Positions 1 through 9,057 of a stretch of 48,974 nucleotides of DNA are shown here, one piece after another; the stretch's first letter is position 1; the number at the start of each line of letters is the position of its first letter. Below the pieces are notes generated by a model, which was not told the origin of the DNA, did no database searches, and saw nothing but the letters and a program-made list of their open reading frames with translations. Origin of the DNA: Phyllobacteriaceae bacterium (GTDB lineage Bacteria > Pseudomonadota > Alphaproteobacteria > Rhizobiales > Rhizobiaceae). The stretch covers positions 1 to 48,974 of the forward strand of contig JAMLIH010000014.1 in the NCBI GenBank assembly GCA_023954255.1, given 5' to 3'. A program made the translations under genes and the position numbers.

Positions 1-2
1 CC

Positions 3-605
3 ACGCGGGAGCCGGGCGGTTCGCCGGGCGCTGAAGCCGTTCGCCACGTGCTGTTGTCGGGTGCTGCGGAGCCTTTCGGCGCGGAACTGGAGGCGATGCT
101 GTTTGCCGCCTCGCGCGCCGATCATGTGGACCAGATCATCCGGCCGGCCCTTGAAGCCGGAAAAATCGTCATTTCCGACCGTTTCTTCGATTCGACACGG
201 GTCTATCAGGGAACGGCCGAAGGGATGGACGAAAACCTGTTGCAGCGCCTTGAGCACATTGCATGTGGAGATACCTGGCCGGACCTGACGGTCATTCTCG
301 ATATCGACCCGCACGAAGGCATGAAGCGTGCTGCAGAGCGGCGCAACGAAAGCGAAGCGCCTGACCGGTTCGAAAAGGAGTCGATCCGGCTTCAGGCAAA
401 GCGCCGCAAGGCCTATCTCGACATCGCCGCAAAGGAGCCCGAACGCTGCGTGGTTGTCGATGCCGAAGGCACGCCGCAGGCGGTTTCCAAGCGCCTTTGG
501 CAGGCAGCCGAAAAACGCCTTGCCGACAGGCTGAAGACCGGCAAGAAAAGCACAGGCGAAAGCCGGGCCAAACCTGCCGCCGCAGGAAGGCCTGCCGGGA
601 AGTAG
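3..605 (+). CDS. tmk: Thymidylate kinase (partial, 5' end outside window)
   Basis: dTMP kinase phosphorylates dTMP to dTDP for DNA synthesis. The reading frame is open from base 3, so the true start and the N-terminal P-loop lie before the window. The visible part begins with the family motif TREPGG, followed by the DRF motif in [14 protein letters not shown]. The C-terminal tail is rich in Lys, Ala and Gly ([21 protein letters not shown] region) and is probably disordered. holB follows 36 bases downstream on the same strand, as in other Rhizobiales, where tmk, holB and metG form a conserved cluster. Family assignment is secure from the motifs and from synteny. Confidence 0.95.
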   Translation, partial: TREPGGSPGAEAVRHVLLSGAAEPFGAELEAMLFAASRADHVDQIIRPALEAGKIVISDRFFDSTRVYQGTAEGMDENLLQRLEHIACGDTWPDLTVILDIDPHEGMKRAAERRNESEAPDRFEKESIRLQAKRRKAYLDIAAKEPERCVVVDAEGTPQAVSKRLWQAAEKRLADRLKTGKKSTGESRAKPAAAGRPAGK

Positions 606-641
606 CGCCGGGCCCGCCGCCGGCAAGGGAAACAAGACGGA

Positions 642-1682
642 ATGGAAAACGAAATTCCCGGTAGCTGGGACAGTCTGGAAGGCGTGCTGCAGCCCTTCGA
701 AAGCCCGGATGTTCTGGGCCATGAGGATGTATGCCATACGCTTGCCCGCGCCCATGCCACCGGCAGGCTGCACCATGCCTGGCTTTTGTCCGGCCCCAGA
801 GGCATCGGCAAGGCGACGCTTGCCTACCAGTTCGCCGGTCATCTCCAGCGTTATCCCGAGGCGGCAAACGCGCCGCAGGGTTTGACGCCAGCCGACGACA
901 CCACCGCCGGAATGATCCGCCGCGGCGCCCATCCCAACCTGCTGACTGCCTCCAGGCCGTGGAACGCCAAGGACAAGAAGTTCATGACCCGGCTCACCGT
1001 CGACGAGGTGCGCCACATCAACGCCTTTCTGCGCTCGACCACCGCCATGGGGGGCTGGCGCACGGTCATTGTCGATTCAGCCGACGACATGAACACCAGT
1101 GCCGCCAACGCGCTGCTGAAGATCCTTGAGGAACCGCCTTCGCAGACGGTTTTCTTCATTCTGGCCCATTCGCCGCGCGGCCTGTTGCCGACCCTGCGCT
1201 CGCGCTGCCAGACGATGAGCCTGAAACCGCTTGCAGACGATGTTCTGCGCCGCGTTATCAGCCGTCAGCCGGTGATGGAAGGCGTCGAAGACACCGCCAT
1301 GGACAAGTGGATTGCCCTTTGCGGCGGTTCGGCCCGCCGCGCGCTCGAACTGGCGCAGGGCGAAGTTGCCGCCATGGTGGGCGAGTTCTTCGATCTCGTC
1401 GAGGAAAAACAGGCCGACTGGCAGAAGATACACCGCCTCGGTGCAGCACTTGCCCCGGCCGCGAAGGCGCAGGACTACCAGCTTTTCATCGATCTCGTAT
1501 TCGACCGGCTGGCAGCGGTAACACGTAGCCAGGCGCTCAACGACCAGGTGCCGATGGCAAGGCTCGCCTCCTATTGCGACGTCTGGGACAAGGTCCGCGC
1601 CGACCATGAAAAGGCGGTCTACTGGAACCTCGACAGGAAACAGGTGATCCTCGGCCTCTATTCGGATCTGAGGCGGGTCTGA
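642..1682 (+). CDS. holB: DNA polymerase III subunit delta'
   Basis: Clamp-loader subunit delta' of the replicative polymerase (346 aa). It belongs to the AAA+ fold and works with tau/gamma and delta to load the beta clamp. A P-loop-like segment, GPRGIGKAT, sits at about residues 51-59. It is followed by the NALLKILEEPP segment and the LRSRCQ sensor/SRC region typical of DnaX and HolB proteins. The start at 642 follows an AAGACGGA stretch. It lies between tmk and metG, which matches the usual replication and tRNA-charging cluster. Weak similarity to DnaX is expected, but length and position favour holB. Confidence 0.93.
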   Translation: MENEIPGSWDSLEGVLQPFESPDVLGHEDVCHTLARAHATGRLHHAWLLSGPRGIGKATLAYQFAGHLQRYPEAANAPQGLTPADDTTAGMIRRGAHPNLLTASRPWNAKDKKFMTRLTVDEVRHINAFLRSTTAMGGWRTVIVDSADDMNTSAANALLKILEEPPSQTVFFILAHSPRGLLPTLRSRCQTMSLKPLADDVLRRVISRQPVMEGVEDTAMDKWIALCGGSARRALELAQGEVAAMVGEFFDLVEEKQADWQKIHRLGAALAPAAKAQDYQLFIDLVFDRLAAVTRSQALNDQVPMARLASYCDVWDKVRADHEKAVYWNLDRKQVILGLYSDLRRV

Positions 1683-1808
1683 CGGAGTTTCCGGTCAATC
1701 TGCGGTTTTAGTGCCCCCGGCGGTCGACAAAAGACGCGGGCGGCCTTATGTGCTGTGCCGAACCGCGCAAGCTCGCCCGCCTGCGCTTCCTGCAAAGCAA
1801 AAAGTGCC

Positions 1809-3347
1809 ATGACAGACAGATATTACATCACCACGCCGATCTTCTATCCCAACGGCGTCCCCCATATCGGCCATGCCTACACGGCGATTGCGACCGATGT
1901 ACTTGCCCGTTTCAATCGTCTCGACGGCAAGCGGGTGATGTTTCTGACCGGCACCGACGAGCATGGCCAGAAAATGCAGCAGACGGCTCAAAAGGAAGGC
2001 ATTGCCCCGATCGAGCTTGCCGACCGCAACTCCGCCGTCTTCCGCAAGATGGTGGCAGCGCTCAACTGCTCCAACGACGACTTCATCCGCACCACCGAAG
2101 AGCGCCACAAGAAGGCGTGCCAGGAGATATGGCGGCGGATGGAGGCCAATGGCGACATTTACCTCGACACTTATGGCGGCTGGTATTCGGTGCGCCAGGA
2201 AGCCTATTTCGACGAAAGCGAGACGCAAGTCGGCGAGGATGGCGTGCGCCGCGAGCCGCTCGGCTCTCCCGTCGAATGGGTCGAGGAGGAAAGCTACTTC
2301 TTCCGCCTGTCGGCCTATGGCGACAAATTGCTGGCGCACTACGAGAACAACCCGGATTTCATCGGCCCCGCCGAACGCCGCAACGAGGTGGTGAGCTTCG
2401 TCAAGGGCGGGCTGCGCGACCTTTCCGTCTCGCGCACCACCTTCGACTGGGGCGTGCCGGTGCCGGGCAACGACAAGCACGTCATGTATGTCTGGGTCGA
2501 CGCGCTGACCAACTATGTCACTGCCACCGACTGGCCCGATGGCGGCGAGAGGGCCGATCTGTGGCCGGCCGATGCCCATATCATCGGCAAGGACATCCTG
2601 CGTTTCCATGCCGTCTACTGGCCGGCATTTCTGATGAGTGCCGGTCTGGAACTGCCCAGACAGGTCTACGCCCACGGCTTTTTGTTCAACAAGGGCGAGA
2701 AGATGTCGAAATCGGTCGGCAATGTCGTCGACCCCTTCGCCATGGCGGAAGCCTATGGCGTCGACCAGATGCGCTATTTCTTCCTGCGCGAGGTACCTTT
2801 CGGCAATGATGGTTCCTACAGCCATGAGGCGATTGTCGCCCGCATCAACGCCGATCTCGCCAACGATCTCGGCAATCTTGCCCAGCGCTCGCTGTCGATG
2901 ATCGCCAAGAACTGCGAGGGCAGGGTGCCGCAGCCGGGCGATTTCAGCGACGAGGACAGGGCATTGCTCGATGCTGCCTATGCGCTTCCCCAAACAACAC
3001 GCGGCGAGATGAAGGCCTTCCGCATCCACAAGGCGCTGGAGGCGATCTGGCAGGTGGTGGGCGATGCCAACCGCTATTTTGCCTCCCAGGAACCCTGGGC
3101 GCTGAAAAAGACCGATCCCGAACGCATGGCAACCGTGCTTTATGTGACGGCGGAGGTAATCCGTGTGGTGGCCGTGATGGTTCAGGCCGTGATGCCTCAA
3201 AGTGCCGGCAAATTGCTTGATCTTCTGGCGGTGCCGCAGGATGCGCGTCAATTCACCGATACCCAAACGCCGCTGGCGGCGGGAACCCAATTGCCCCAGC
3301 CGCAAGGGGTATTTCCGCGCTATGTGGAAACGGAAACCGGAGCATGA
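1809..3347 (+). CDS. metG: Methionyl-tRNA synthetase
   Basis: Class I aminoacyl-tRNA synthetase charging tRNA-Met (512 aa from the chosen start). The HIGH signature is at residues 19-22 (PHIGHAY) and KMSKS at 298-302 ([10 protein letters not shown]). No CxxC zinc knuckle is visible in the connective domain, which fits the zinc-free short form of MetRS. The frame is open back to 1755, but the extra 18 residues are not family-like, and [15 protein letters not shown] is the standard MetRS N-terminus, so ATG 1809 is chosen. The stop overlaps the next start (ATGA), coupling it to the YbaK-like editing gene. Confidence 0.97.
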   Translation: MTDRYYITTPIFYPNGVPHIGHAYTAIATDVLARFNRLDGKRVMFLTGTDEHGQKMQQTAQKEGIAPIELADRNSAVFRKMVAALNCSNDDFIRTTEERHKKACQEIWRRMEANGDIYLDTYGGWYSVRQEAYFDESETQVGEDGVRREPLGSPVEWVEEESYFFRLSAYGDKLLAHYENNPDFIGPAERRNEVVSFVKGGLRDLSVSRTTFDWGVPVPGNDKHVMYVWVDALTNYVTATDWPDGGERADLWPADAHIIGKDILRFHAVYWPAFLMSAGLELPRQVYAHGFLFNKGEKMSKSVGNVVDPFAMAEAYGVDQMRYFFLREVPFGNDGSYSHEAIVARINADLANDLGNLAQRSLSMIAKNCEGRVPQPGDFSDEDRALLDAAYALPQTTRGEMKAFRIHKALEAIWQVVGDANRYFASQEPWALKKTDPERMATVLYVTAEVIRVVAVMVQAVMPQSAGKLLDLLAVPQDARQFTDTQTPLAAGTQLPQPQGVFPRYVETETGA

Positions 3348-3829
3348 GCGAAGCCGGGGCGAGAACCTCCAGCATCGAACGGGTAAGGGCGGCGCTTGCA
3401 GCTTCCGGCCTTGCGCTGGAAGCCGTCGAACTCGATGCCAGTACCCGCACAGCGCAGGAAGCAGCCGATGCCATCGGTTGCACCGTTTCCCAGATCGTCA
3501 AGTCGCTGGTCTTTCGCGGCGAGGATACGGGCGAGGTGATCCTGGTGCTGGCAAGCGGCACCAACCGGGTCGATGAAAAACACATGGCGGCGACGGCCGG
3601 CGAGGTACTGGGCCGGGCCGATGCGGATTTCGTGCGGGCTGAAACCGGCTTTGCCATTGGTGGCGTCGCGCCGGTCGGCCACATCAGGCCGGTGAAAACC
3701 TTCATCGACCGGGACCTGCAGCAATATGCGGAAATCTGGGCAGCCGCGGGAAAACCCAATGCCGTCTTCCGCCTGACGCCCGATGACCTGATTGCCCTGA
3801 CCAAAGGCAGTATCGTTCAGATCTGCTAA
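3344..3829 (+). CDS. YbaK/EbsC-family aminoacyl-tRNA deacylase-like protein
   Basis: Predicted trans-acting editing protein of the YbaK/ProX superfamily (161 aa), which hydrolyses mischarged aminoacyl-tRNAs. Visible family features are the KSLVF strand ([13 protein letters not shown]), the RVDEKHMAA segment and the GGVAPVGH motif near the substrate pocket. Its start overlaps the metG stop by four bases, so it is probably translationally coupled to the synthetase. That pairing of charging and proofreading is suggestive. The substrate specificity (Cys-tRNA-Pro, Ala-tRNA-Pro or another) cannot be read from the sequence. Confidence 0.85.
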   Translation: MSEAGARTSSIERVRAALAASGLALEAVELDASTRTAQEAADAIGCTVSQIVKSLVFRGEDTGEVILVLASGTNRVDEKHMAATAGEVLGRADADFVRAETGFAIGGVAPVGHIRPVKTFIDRDLQQYAEIWAAAGKPNAVFRLTPDDLIALTKGSIVQIC

Positions 3830-3849
3830 GCCCGAACCGGACCGTTTTC

Positions 3850-4638
3850 ATGCTTGTCGATTCCCACTGCCATCTCGATTTCCCCGACTTCGCGGACGAA
3901 TTGCCGGAAGTGGTCGCGCGCGCCGAAACTGCCGGGATCGGACGCATGGTGACGATTTCCACATGGGTTGGGAAGTTCCCGCAAGTTCTTGCGGTTGCTG
4001 AAGAATTCGATAGTGTCTATTGCTCTGTCGGCACCCATCCGCACAACGCCCATGAGGAACTGGATGTAACTGCCGGACAACTGCTCGAACTGGCAAGCCA
4101 CCCCAAGGTGGTGGCAATCGGCGAGGCGGGCCTGGATTATTTCTACCGCAGGGATTACGCCAAGGAGCAGGCTCAGGGCCTGCGCACCCACATTGCGGCA
4201 GCGCGTGACAGCGGTCTGCCGCTGGTCATCCATTCGCGCGATGCTGATGACGACATGGCGCAAATCCTGCGCGAGGAAACGGGGAAGGGGGCCTTCCCCT
4301 TCGTGCTGCACTGCTTTTCCTCGGGCCGGGCGCTGGCCGAAACCGGGGTGGAACTGGGCGGCTATGTCTCCTTTTCGGGTATCCTGACCTTCAGGCGGTC
4401 CGAGGAATTGCGCGAGATCGCGGCAACCCTGCCGGCCAACCGCCTGCTGGTCGAAACCGACGCACCCTATCTGGCTCCGCAGCCCTGGCGGGGGAAGCGC
4501 AACGAACCTTCCTACGTCACGGACACGGCAAGGGTGCTGGGCGAGTGTCAGGGCGTCGATGAGGAACGCATCGCCTCGATCACGACGGAAAACTTCTTCC
4601 GGCTGTTTTCCAAAGTGCCGCAGCCGGCGGACGGTTAG
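3850..4638 (+). CDS. tatD: TatD-family metal-dependent hydrolase (DNase)
   Basis: TatD-family amidohydrolase-fold nuclease, 262 aa. The metal-binding HCHLD-type N-terminal motif is present as DSHCHLDF (residues 4-11), with GEAGLDY, VIHSRDADDD, LHCFS and the late ETDAPYLAP motif carrying the conserved Asp. These are the full set of metal ligands expected for the family. The gene sits 20 bases after the YbaK-like gene and 5 bases before the next hydrolase, so all are probably one operon. The biological role of TatD (DNA 3'-5' exonuclease, repair or quality control) is known for homologues and only inferred here. Confidence 0.93.
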   Translation: MLVDSHCHLDFPDFADELPEVVARAETAGIGRMVTISTWVGKFPQVLAVAEEFDSVYCSVGTHPHNAHEELDVTAGQLLELASHPKVVAIGEAGLDYFYRRDYAKEQAQGLRTHIAAARDSGLPLVIHSRDADDDMAQILREETGKGAFPFVLHCFSSGRALAETGVELGGYVSFSGILTFRRSEELREIAATLPANRLLVETDAPYLAPQPWRGKRNEPSYVTDTARVLGECQGVDEERIASITTENFFRLFSKVPQPADG

Positions 4639-4643
4639 GCGCC

Positions 4644-5489
4644 ATGACGGATACGCTTCGCTTCACCGTTCTGGGCTGCTCCTCATCTCCGGGCGTTCCG
4701 CGCATAACCGGGGATTGGGGTGCCTGTGACCCTGAAAACCCGAAAAACCGGCGAACGCGCTGCTCGCTTCTGGTTGAGCGCATCGGCAGGCAAGGCGTGA
4801 CCCGCATTGTCGTCGACACCAGCCCGGATTTCCGCCAGCAGATGATCGATGCCCGCGCCGATACGCTCGATGCCGCCATCTTTACCCACGCCCATGCCGA
4901 CCATATTCACGGTATCGACGATCTGCGCCAATACGCGATTGCCCAGCGCGCGCGTGTGCCGGTCTATGCCGACCGCGCCACCTACAGCGAACTGGAAGAG
5001 AAATTCGGCTACATCTTCAAGTCGGCGGAAGGCTCGATCTATCCGCCGATCTGCGACTGGCACGAACTGACGGCCGGAAAAACCACGGTGATCGATGGCG
5101 AGGGCGGTCCGATCGCCTTTTTGCCGGTCCGGCAGGTGCACGGGCCGATCCACTCGCTCGGTTTCCGTTTCGGCCGGTTCGATCCCGACAAAGGTGAACT
5201 GGCGCTTTCAGGCGGTCTTGCCTATTCGCCCGATGTCAGCGATCTGCCGAAGGAAAGCGTCGAGCAACTCAGGGACCTCGACGTCTGGATCGTCGATGCC
5301 CTGCAATACCGCGAGCATATCAGCCATTTTTCACTTGCACAGGCGCTGGACTGGATCGGGCGGCTTGCCCCCAGGCGCGGCGTGCTCACCCATATGCACA
5401 TTCCGCTCGACTATGCGGCGGTGATGGCGGAAACGCCCGATCACGTGATGCCCGCCCATGACGGCCTGGTCTTCGAACTGCCGGCCTGA
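4644..5489 (+). CDS. MBL-fold metallohydrolase (PhnP-like)
   Basis: Metallo-beta-lactamase-fold hydrolase of 281 aa. The zinc motif HAHADH appears in FTHAHADHIHGIDDLR (about residues 79-94), with further candidate His ligands in QVHGPIHS and a late HMHI segment. The N-terminal GCSSSPGVPR segment is characteristic of the subgroup found beside tatD and metG in alphaproteobacteria, which resembles PhnP-type cyclic phosphodiesterases. It starts 5 bases after tatD. No phosphonate genes are nearby, so a general phosphodiesterase role is inferred and the substrate is unknown. Confidence 0.88.
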   Translation: MTDTLRFTVLGCSSSPGVPRITGDWGACDPENPKNRRTRCSLLVERIGRQGVTRIVVDTSPDFRQQMIDARADTLDAAIFTHAHADHIHGIDDLRQYAIAQRARVPVYADRATYSELEEKFGYIFKSAEGSIYPPICDWHELTAGKTTVIDGEGGPIAFLPVRQVHGPIHSLGFRFGRFDPDKGELALSGGLAYSPDVSDLPKESVEQLRDLDVWIVDALQYREHISHFSLAQALDWIGRLAPRRGVLTHMHIPLDYAAVMAETPDHVMPAHDGLVFELPA

Positions 5490-5524
5490 GGCTGTCGCAG
5501 GCCCTGGCTGCGCCCTGCGGCCGG

Positions 5525-6868
5525 TCAGTGCACCTGAACGATGAAATCCGTGCCGAGCCCGGTTTCCGTGCCGAGCCCGTTGTCGGAAACGGCGAAGGAA
5601 GCACCGTGGCCGATCATGGCGGCGATCCGTTCACGGGTTCTGGTGTCGATAATCAGCCGGTCGAGCACTTCGAGCGGGTTGGTACGCACCAGGTCGCCGC
5701 TGCCTTCAACCGTCAGCTTGTGATCGCGAATCACCGATTGCGGCACGCGGCTTGCAATCGAGACCGAAAGCCAGTCGAGTTTCGCACTGTCGCCGGAAGC
5801 CAGGAACAAATGGGTTCCCAGCGGTTCCTGCGGCTTGCGGATGCCGATGGGCGCTGAAAACACCGGCTGATGGCCTCGGCGCACATAGAGCATGCCGGGC
5901 AGGGGGCGTTTCTCGCCCGACGCGGTATAAACCGCATCCATCAGCTCGTCGCTGAGCATGCCGGTTGGTGCCAGTCCCTTTGCCTTCTGGAAGCGAATGA
6001 CCGCCTCAGCAGTGCCGCCGCCGTAAAGCCCGTCTGCTTCGCCTGCCTCATACCCAAGCTTGTTCAGCATGCGTTGCAGGTCGCGGGTGACCTCGCGGCG
6101 TGTGTTGCGGGTGATATAGATGCGGATCGGCGCATCGAGATCGGCTTCCTCGTCGCCGAATTCCATCACCGGCAGCCCGTCCAGCAGACCGCCATTGGCG
6201 ATACCGTCGATGGTTTCGCGCAGCGAAGCCATCCGCGCGCCGATGGCAACCGGCTGAAACAGTGCCTGATGGCGGATCGGTGCCGGCTGAAGCTCTTCGC
6301 GCGCAATCAGCACGTGAGCGCCGCGCTCTGTCAGATTGTACAGTTTCTTGGCAAAGGCGGCGGGCAGCCGCACGCAGCCATGAGAGGCCGGCCAGGACGG
6401 AACGGAATTCGATTCATGCAGCGCGATGCCCGACCAGGTCAGCCGCTGCATGTAAGGCATGGGCGCGCCGGAATAGATGTTGGACCGGTGGCGTTTTCTC
6501 TTTTCCAGGATCGAGAACACGCCCATCGGCGTATCGTGACCGGGCTTGCCGCTGGAAACCTTCGACGTCTCCAGCTTTTGCGTACCGCGGTAAAAGCGCA
6601 GGTTCTGCTTGTCGATCGAGACCGTCACCAGCATCGGTGCATCGGTCTGAACCTCTTCCTCATTTGAGCGGACGGTGAGTTCGGTAAGCCCGGACTTCTT
6701 GATCCCCTGGGTTGCCGAAACCGGCGTTGCCAGGCTTGTTGAAAACAGCAGGGTTGCCGCCGCCAGCACCCTGAAGGCACTTCGCCGCTGCGAACCGAGG
6801 CGATGCCGGGAGTGCGGAATATCCGATTGCAGGCCACAGACGTTTGAAAGCACGCGTCGATCCCCCAT
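5525..6868 (-). CDS. L,D-transpeptidase with peptidoglycan-binding domain
   Basis: Cell-wall enzyme of the YkuD family (447 aa from ATG 6868), expected to act in the periplasm on peptidoglycan cross-links or lipoprotein attachment. An N-terminal signal-like segment (RRSAFRVLAAATLLF followed by an Ala-rich stretch ending VSA) precedes the YkuD domain. The catalytic Cys lies in SHGCVRLPA, with HESN upstream. A PG_binding_1-like helix-rich segment (TAEAVIRFQKAKGLAPTG) follows at about residues 265-310. The C-terminal ~120 residues are a family-specific extension. The frame is open upstream to 6913, but ATG 6868 gives the better signal peptide. It stands alone and converges with the MBL hydrolase gene. 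Confidence 0.9.
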   Translation of the reverse strand: MGDRRVLSNVCGLQSDIPHSRHRLGSQRRSAFRVLAAATLLFSTSLATPVSATQGIKKSGLTELTVRSNEEEVQTDAPMLVTVSIDKQNLRFYRGTQKLETSKVSSGKPGHDTPMGVFSILEKRKRHRSNIYSGAPMPYMQRLTWSGIALHESNSVPSWPASHGCVRLPAAFAKKLYNLTERGAHVLIAREELQPAPIRHQALFQPVAIGARMASLRETIDGIANGGLLDGLPVMEFGDEEADLDAPIRIYITRNTRREVTRDLQRMLNKLGYEAGEADGLYGGGTAEAVIRFQKAKGLAPTGMLSDELMDAVYTASGEKRPLPGMLYVRRGHQPVFSAPIGIRKPQEPLGTHLFLASGDSAKLDWLSVSIASRVPQSVIRDHKLTVEGSGDLVRTNPLEVLDRLIIDTRTRERIAAMIGHGASFAVSDNGLGTETGLGTDFIVQVH

Positions 6869-7601
6869 GATCACCCAAGCCGCGGCGCCCGATGGCGCAT
6901 TGCCTGCCGGCATGCAATTCTGGCTTGGTCATGCCCCGATGTGCAACTTATACCAGCGCAAGCCGGTTCTCAAGCTGTGTCTCCAGGACGGTACGGCGGA
7001 GCATTGTTCACCAGCCATTCACCGGCATGTATGAATCACTCTGCCTGAAATCCGTTTTGGCAGGGTTAACGCGGTTGGGATCGTTTGGCGGCGCAAAAAG
7101 CCGACGTCTGGTAAGTTTGCTGACAGTTCGTGCCGTTTTTATGCGGCTGTGTCGCTGGAGAGCAAATCGGCCGGGAGGTCGAAACCGGTGCATTTCACGA
7201 GCCTGATCGTGTTGCCGGCAGACCGCGCCGGAGCAACACAGGCGGTCGCTGCCTTGTGGCGTGCTTGGATCTGTCATCTTGCGTTTGCCAGGCAGTTGCC
7301 GCGAACCCGGCGCAGCAGTCCATGCAGGCTGTGGTAGCTGATTTTGACTAAACTGATGCATGAGAATGTATCAGTATCAAATTGAATATATTTGATAAAA
7401 CCAAAACATGTTTATCTCAATATAGTTCCATAATATATCTTATGCGACTGATAGACATGGGTCTGCAACGGGAAGGATCGTCTGTCGGCGCGCTCCTTTC
7501 AGACTACATTTCCAATGCTGTGCCATCCTCTTGCCACCCCTGCCGGAGCGACGCTTGCTGGGCATGTGCTTCCGCCCGTGCAAGCTTTCCCGTGAGCTTT
7601 C
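6869..7601. other. Long intergenic region, no gene seen
   Basis: A gap of 733 bases between two minus-strand genes. Open frames here have no recognisable protein features. The part 7340-7445 is strikingly AT-rich for this genome and carries an inverted repeat (separate entry). The right-hand part should include the L,D-transpeptidase promoter, but I could not place it with confidence. Confidence 0.6.
7375..7397. repeat. AT-rich perfect inverted repeat
   Basis: TATCAAAT and ATTTGATA form perfect 8-base arms around a 7-base spacer (7383-7389). The site lies in an AT-rich island between the L,D-transpeptidase and the DUF423 gene. It could be an operator or a hairpin. No T-tract follows, so it is not a typical terminator. 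Confidence 0.5.
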
Positions 7602-7997
7602 TCAATGGTCCTGGTGCCGACGCCAGCCGGCAAAAGCCGAGATGCCGGTTACCAGCCAGCCTGCCATCATTGCCATGCCTGCGGCCGGTGCGGCGTTGGA
7701 AAAGAGCCGCATGCCGGAAAACATGCGAAGGCCGAGATCGGCAGAAAACAGCAATGCGCCGCCGGCAATCAGAAAGCCGCCAAGCATCAGGATTCGGTTT
7801 CTGCCGCCAAAAAGCGCGATGGCGAGTATTGCCGGTGCATGCGCCAGCAGAATCAGTGCGACGGCGCTGGCCATCCGTTCAGCACCGCCATGGGCAGCAT
7901 AGGCGGCTGCGGCGACGCCGCCAGCACCCATGACGGCGGCAAGCACCATCAGCACCCTTCCCGGCTTGTTTGCGTCCGGCTTCTGACTGGCCGTCAT
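7602..7997 (-). CDS. DUF423 family small membrane protein
   Basis: Predicted inner-membrane protein of 131 aa with about four hydrophobic segments. It shows the DUF423 (YwdK-like) pattern: AAYAAHGG near the N-terminus, LLFSADLGLRMFSG in the middle and a C-terminal GWLVTGISAFAGWR segment. The start at 7997 is preceded by GGAGATTT, a good ribosome-binding site, and removes a 39-residue unlikely extension. Function is unknown for the family. It is transcribed divergently from mazG. Confidence 0.85.
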   Translation of the reverse strand: MTASQKPDANKPGRVLMVLAAVMGAGGVAAAAYAAHGGAERMASAVALILLAHAPAILAIALFGGRNRILMLGGFLIAGGALLFSADLGLRMFSGMRLFSNAAPAAGMAMMAGWLVTGISAFAGWRRHQDH

Positions 7998-8148
7998 GGA
8001 AATCTCCTGTTGGTGCTGGTGTTGCATCTGGCCCTCTGGCCAGGACGTTCTTGACATAACCGTCTGCACGATCAAGGACATCATCGACGCACCCGATCGA
8101 AAACCGGGCCGCATGACCTGCGGCCGCAGCTTTCAGGTATCCCGCCCC

Positions 8149-8994
8149 ATGAAGCCATCCCGCGATATTTCCCGCCTGATCGAGATCATGGCAGCGCTGA
8201 GAACGCCGCAGACCGGCTGCCCCTGGGATCTGGAGCAGGATTTCCGCACGATCGCGCCCTACACCATCGAGGAAGCCTATGAGGTGGCCGATGCCATCGA
8301 GCGGGACGACATGGACGATCTCAGGCTCGAACTGGGCGATCTCCTGCTGCAATCGGTCTATCATGCCCGCATGGCCGAAGAGGAAGGCCATTTCGACTTC
8401 GGCGATGTGGTCGAAGGCATCACCGCCAAGATGATCCGCCGCCATCCCCATGTCTTTGGCGATGAACGCGGCGACCAGTATTCGGCCTCCGGCATGGCAA
8501 AGGGCACCTGGGAACGCATCAAGGCGGAGGAAAAGGCCGAAACCGCTCACCGCCGCCAACAGATGGGGCTTGCGCCGAAGACAAAGGGTGAAAGCCTGCT
8601 CGACGATGTGCCGGCAGCCCTGCCCGGCCTGACACAGGCCGTAAAGCTGCAGCAGAAGGCTTCGAAAGTCGGCTTCGACTGGAATGATCCCAGGTCGGTC
8701 ATTGCCAAACTGCGTGAGGAAACCGGTGAACTGGAAGCCGAACTTGCCTCGGCAACGCCCGATCTGGCGGCGGTCGAGGAAGAACTGGGCGACCTGCTGT
8801 TCGTGCTGGCCAATCTTGCGCGCCATCTCGACATCGATCCAGAGGCGGCGCTGCGGCGCACCAATGCCAAATTCCGCAGGCGTTTTGCCTATATCGAGAA
8901 GAATATCGAGCAGCGCAGCGGAAAATCGCTGCCGCAGGCAAACCTCGATGAAATGGAAGCGCTCTGGCAGGAGGCGAAGACGGAAGCGCCCTGA
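8149..8994 (+). CDS. mazG: Nucleoside triphosphate pyrophosphohydrolase MazG
   Basis: All-alpha NTP pyrophosphohydrolase, 281 aa with two tandem MazG domains. The first carries CPWDLEQDF and the metal motif EEAYEVADAI with LELGDLLLQ. The second has EETGELEAEL and EELGDLLFVLANLAR. The ExxE and ExxD metal ligands are intact in both copies. It hydrolyses NTPs, including non-canonical ones, to NMP and pyrophosphate, and affects (p)ppGpp physiology in E. coli. The frame opens at 7996 inside the DUF423 leader, so ATG 8149, which gives the usual KPSRDISRLIEIM N-terminus, is preferred. ATG 8113 is an alternative. Confidence 0.93.
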   Translation: MKPSRDISRLIEIMAALRTPQTGCPWDLEQDFRTIAPYTIEEAYEVADAIERDDMDDLRLELGDLLLQSVYHARMAEEEGHFDFGDVVEGITAKMIRRHPHVFGDERGDQYSASGMAKGTWERIKAEEKAETAHRRQQMGLAPKTKGESLLDDVPAALPGLTQAVKLQQKASKVGFDWNDPRSVIAKLREETGELEAELASATPDLAAVEEELGDLLFVLANLARHLDIDPEAALRRTNAKFRRRFAYIEKNIEQRSGKSLPQANLDEMEALWQEAKTEAP

Positions 8995-9057
8995 CGCCGC
9001 CCGTTTGACGCCGCTGTCTGGCGCCGCCCGGCGGTTGCCTGCGCCGGTTATCGGTAT

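Noticed and set aside
7382-7933. 183-codon plus-strand frame over the DUF423 gene
   Set aside because: It has no protein-like features, and most of it is antisense to the well supported DUF423 gene.
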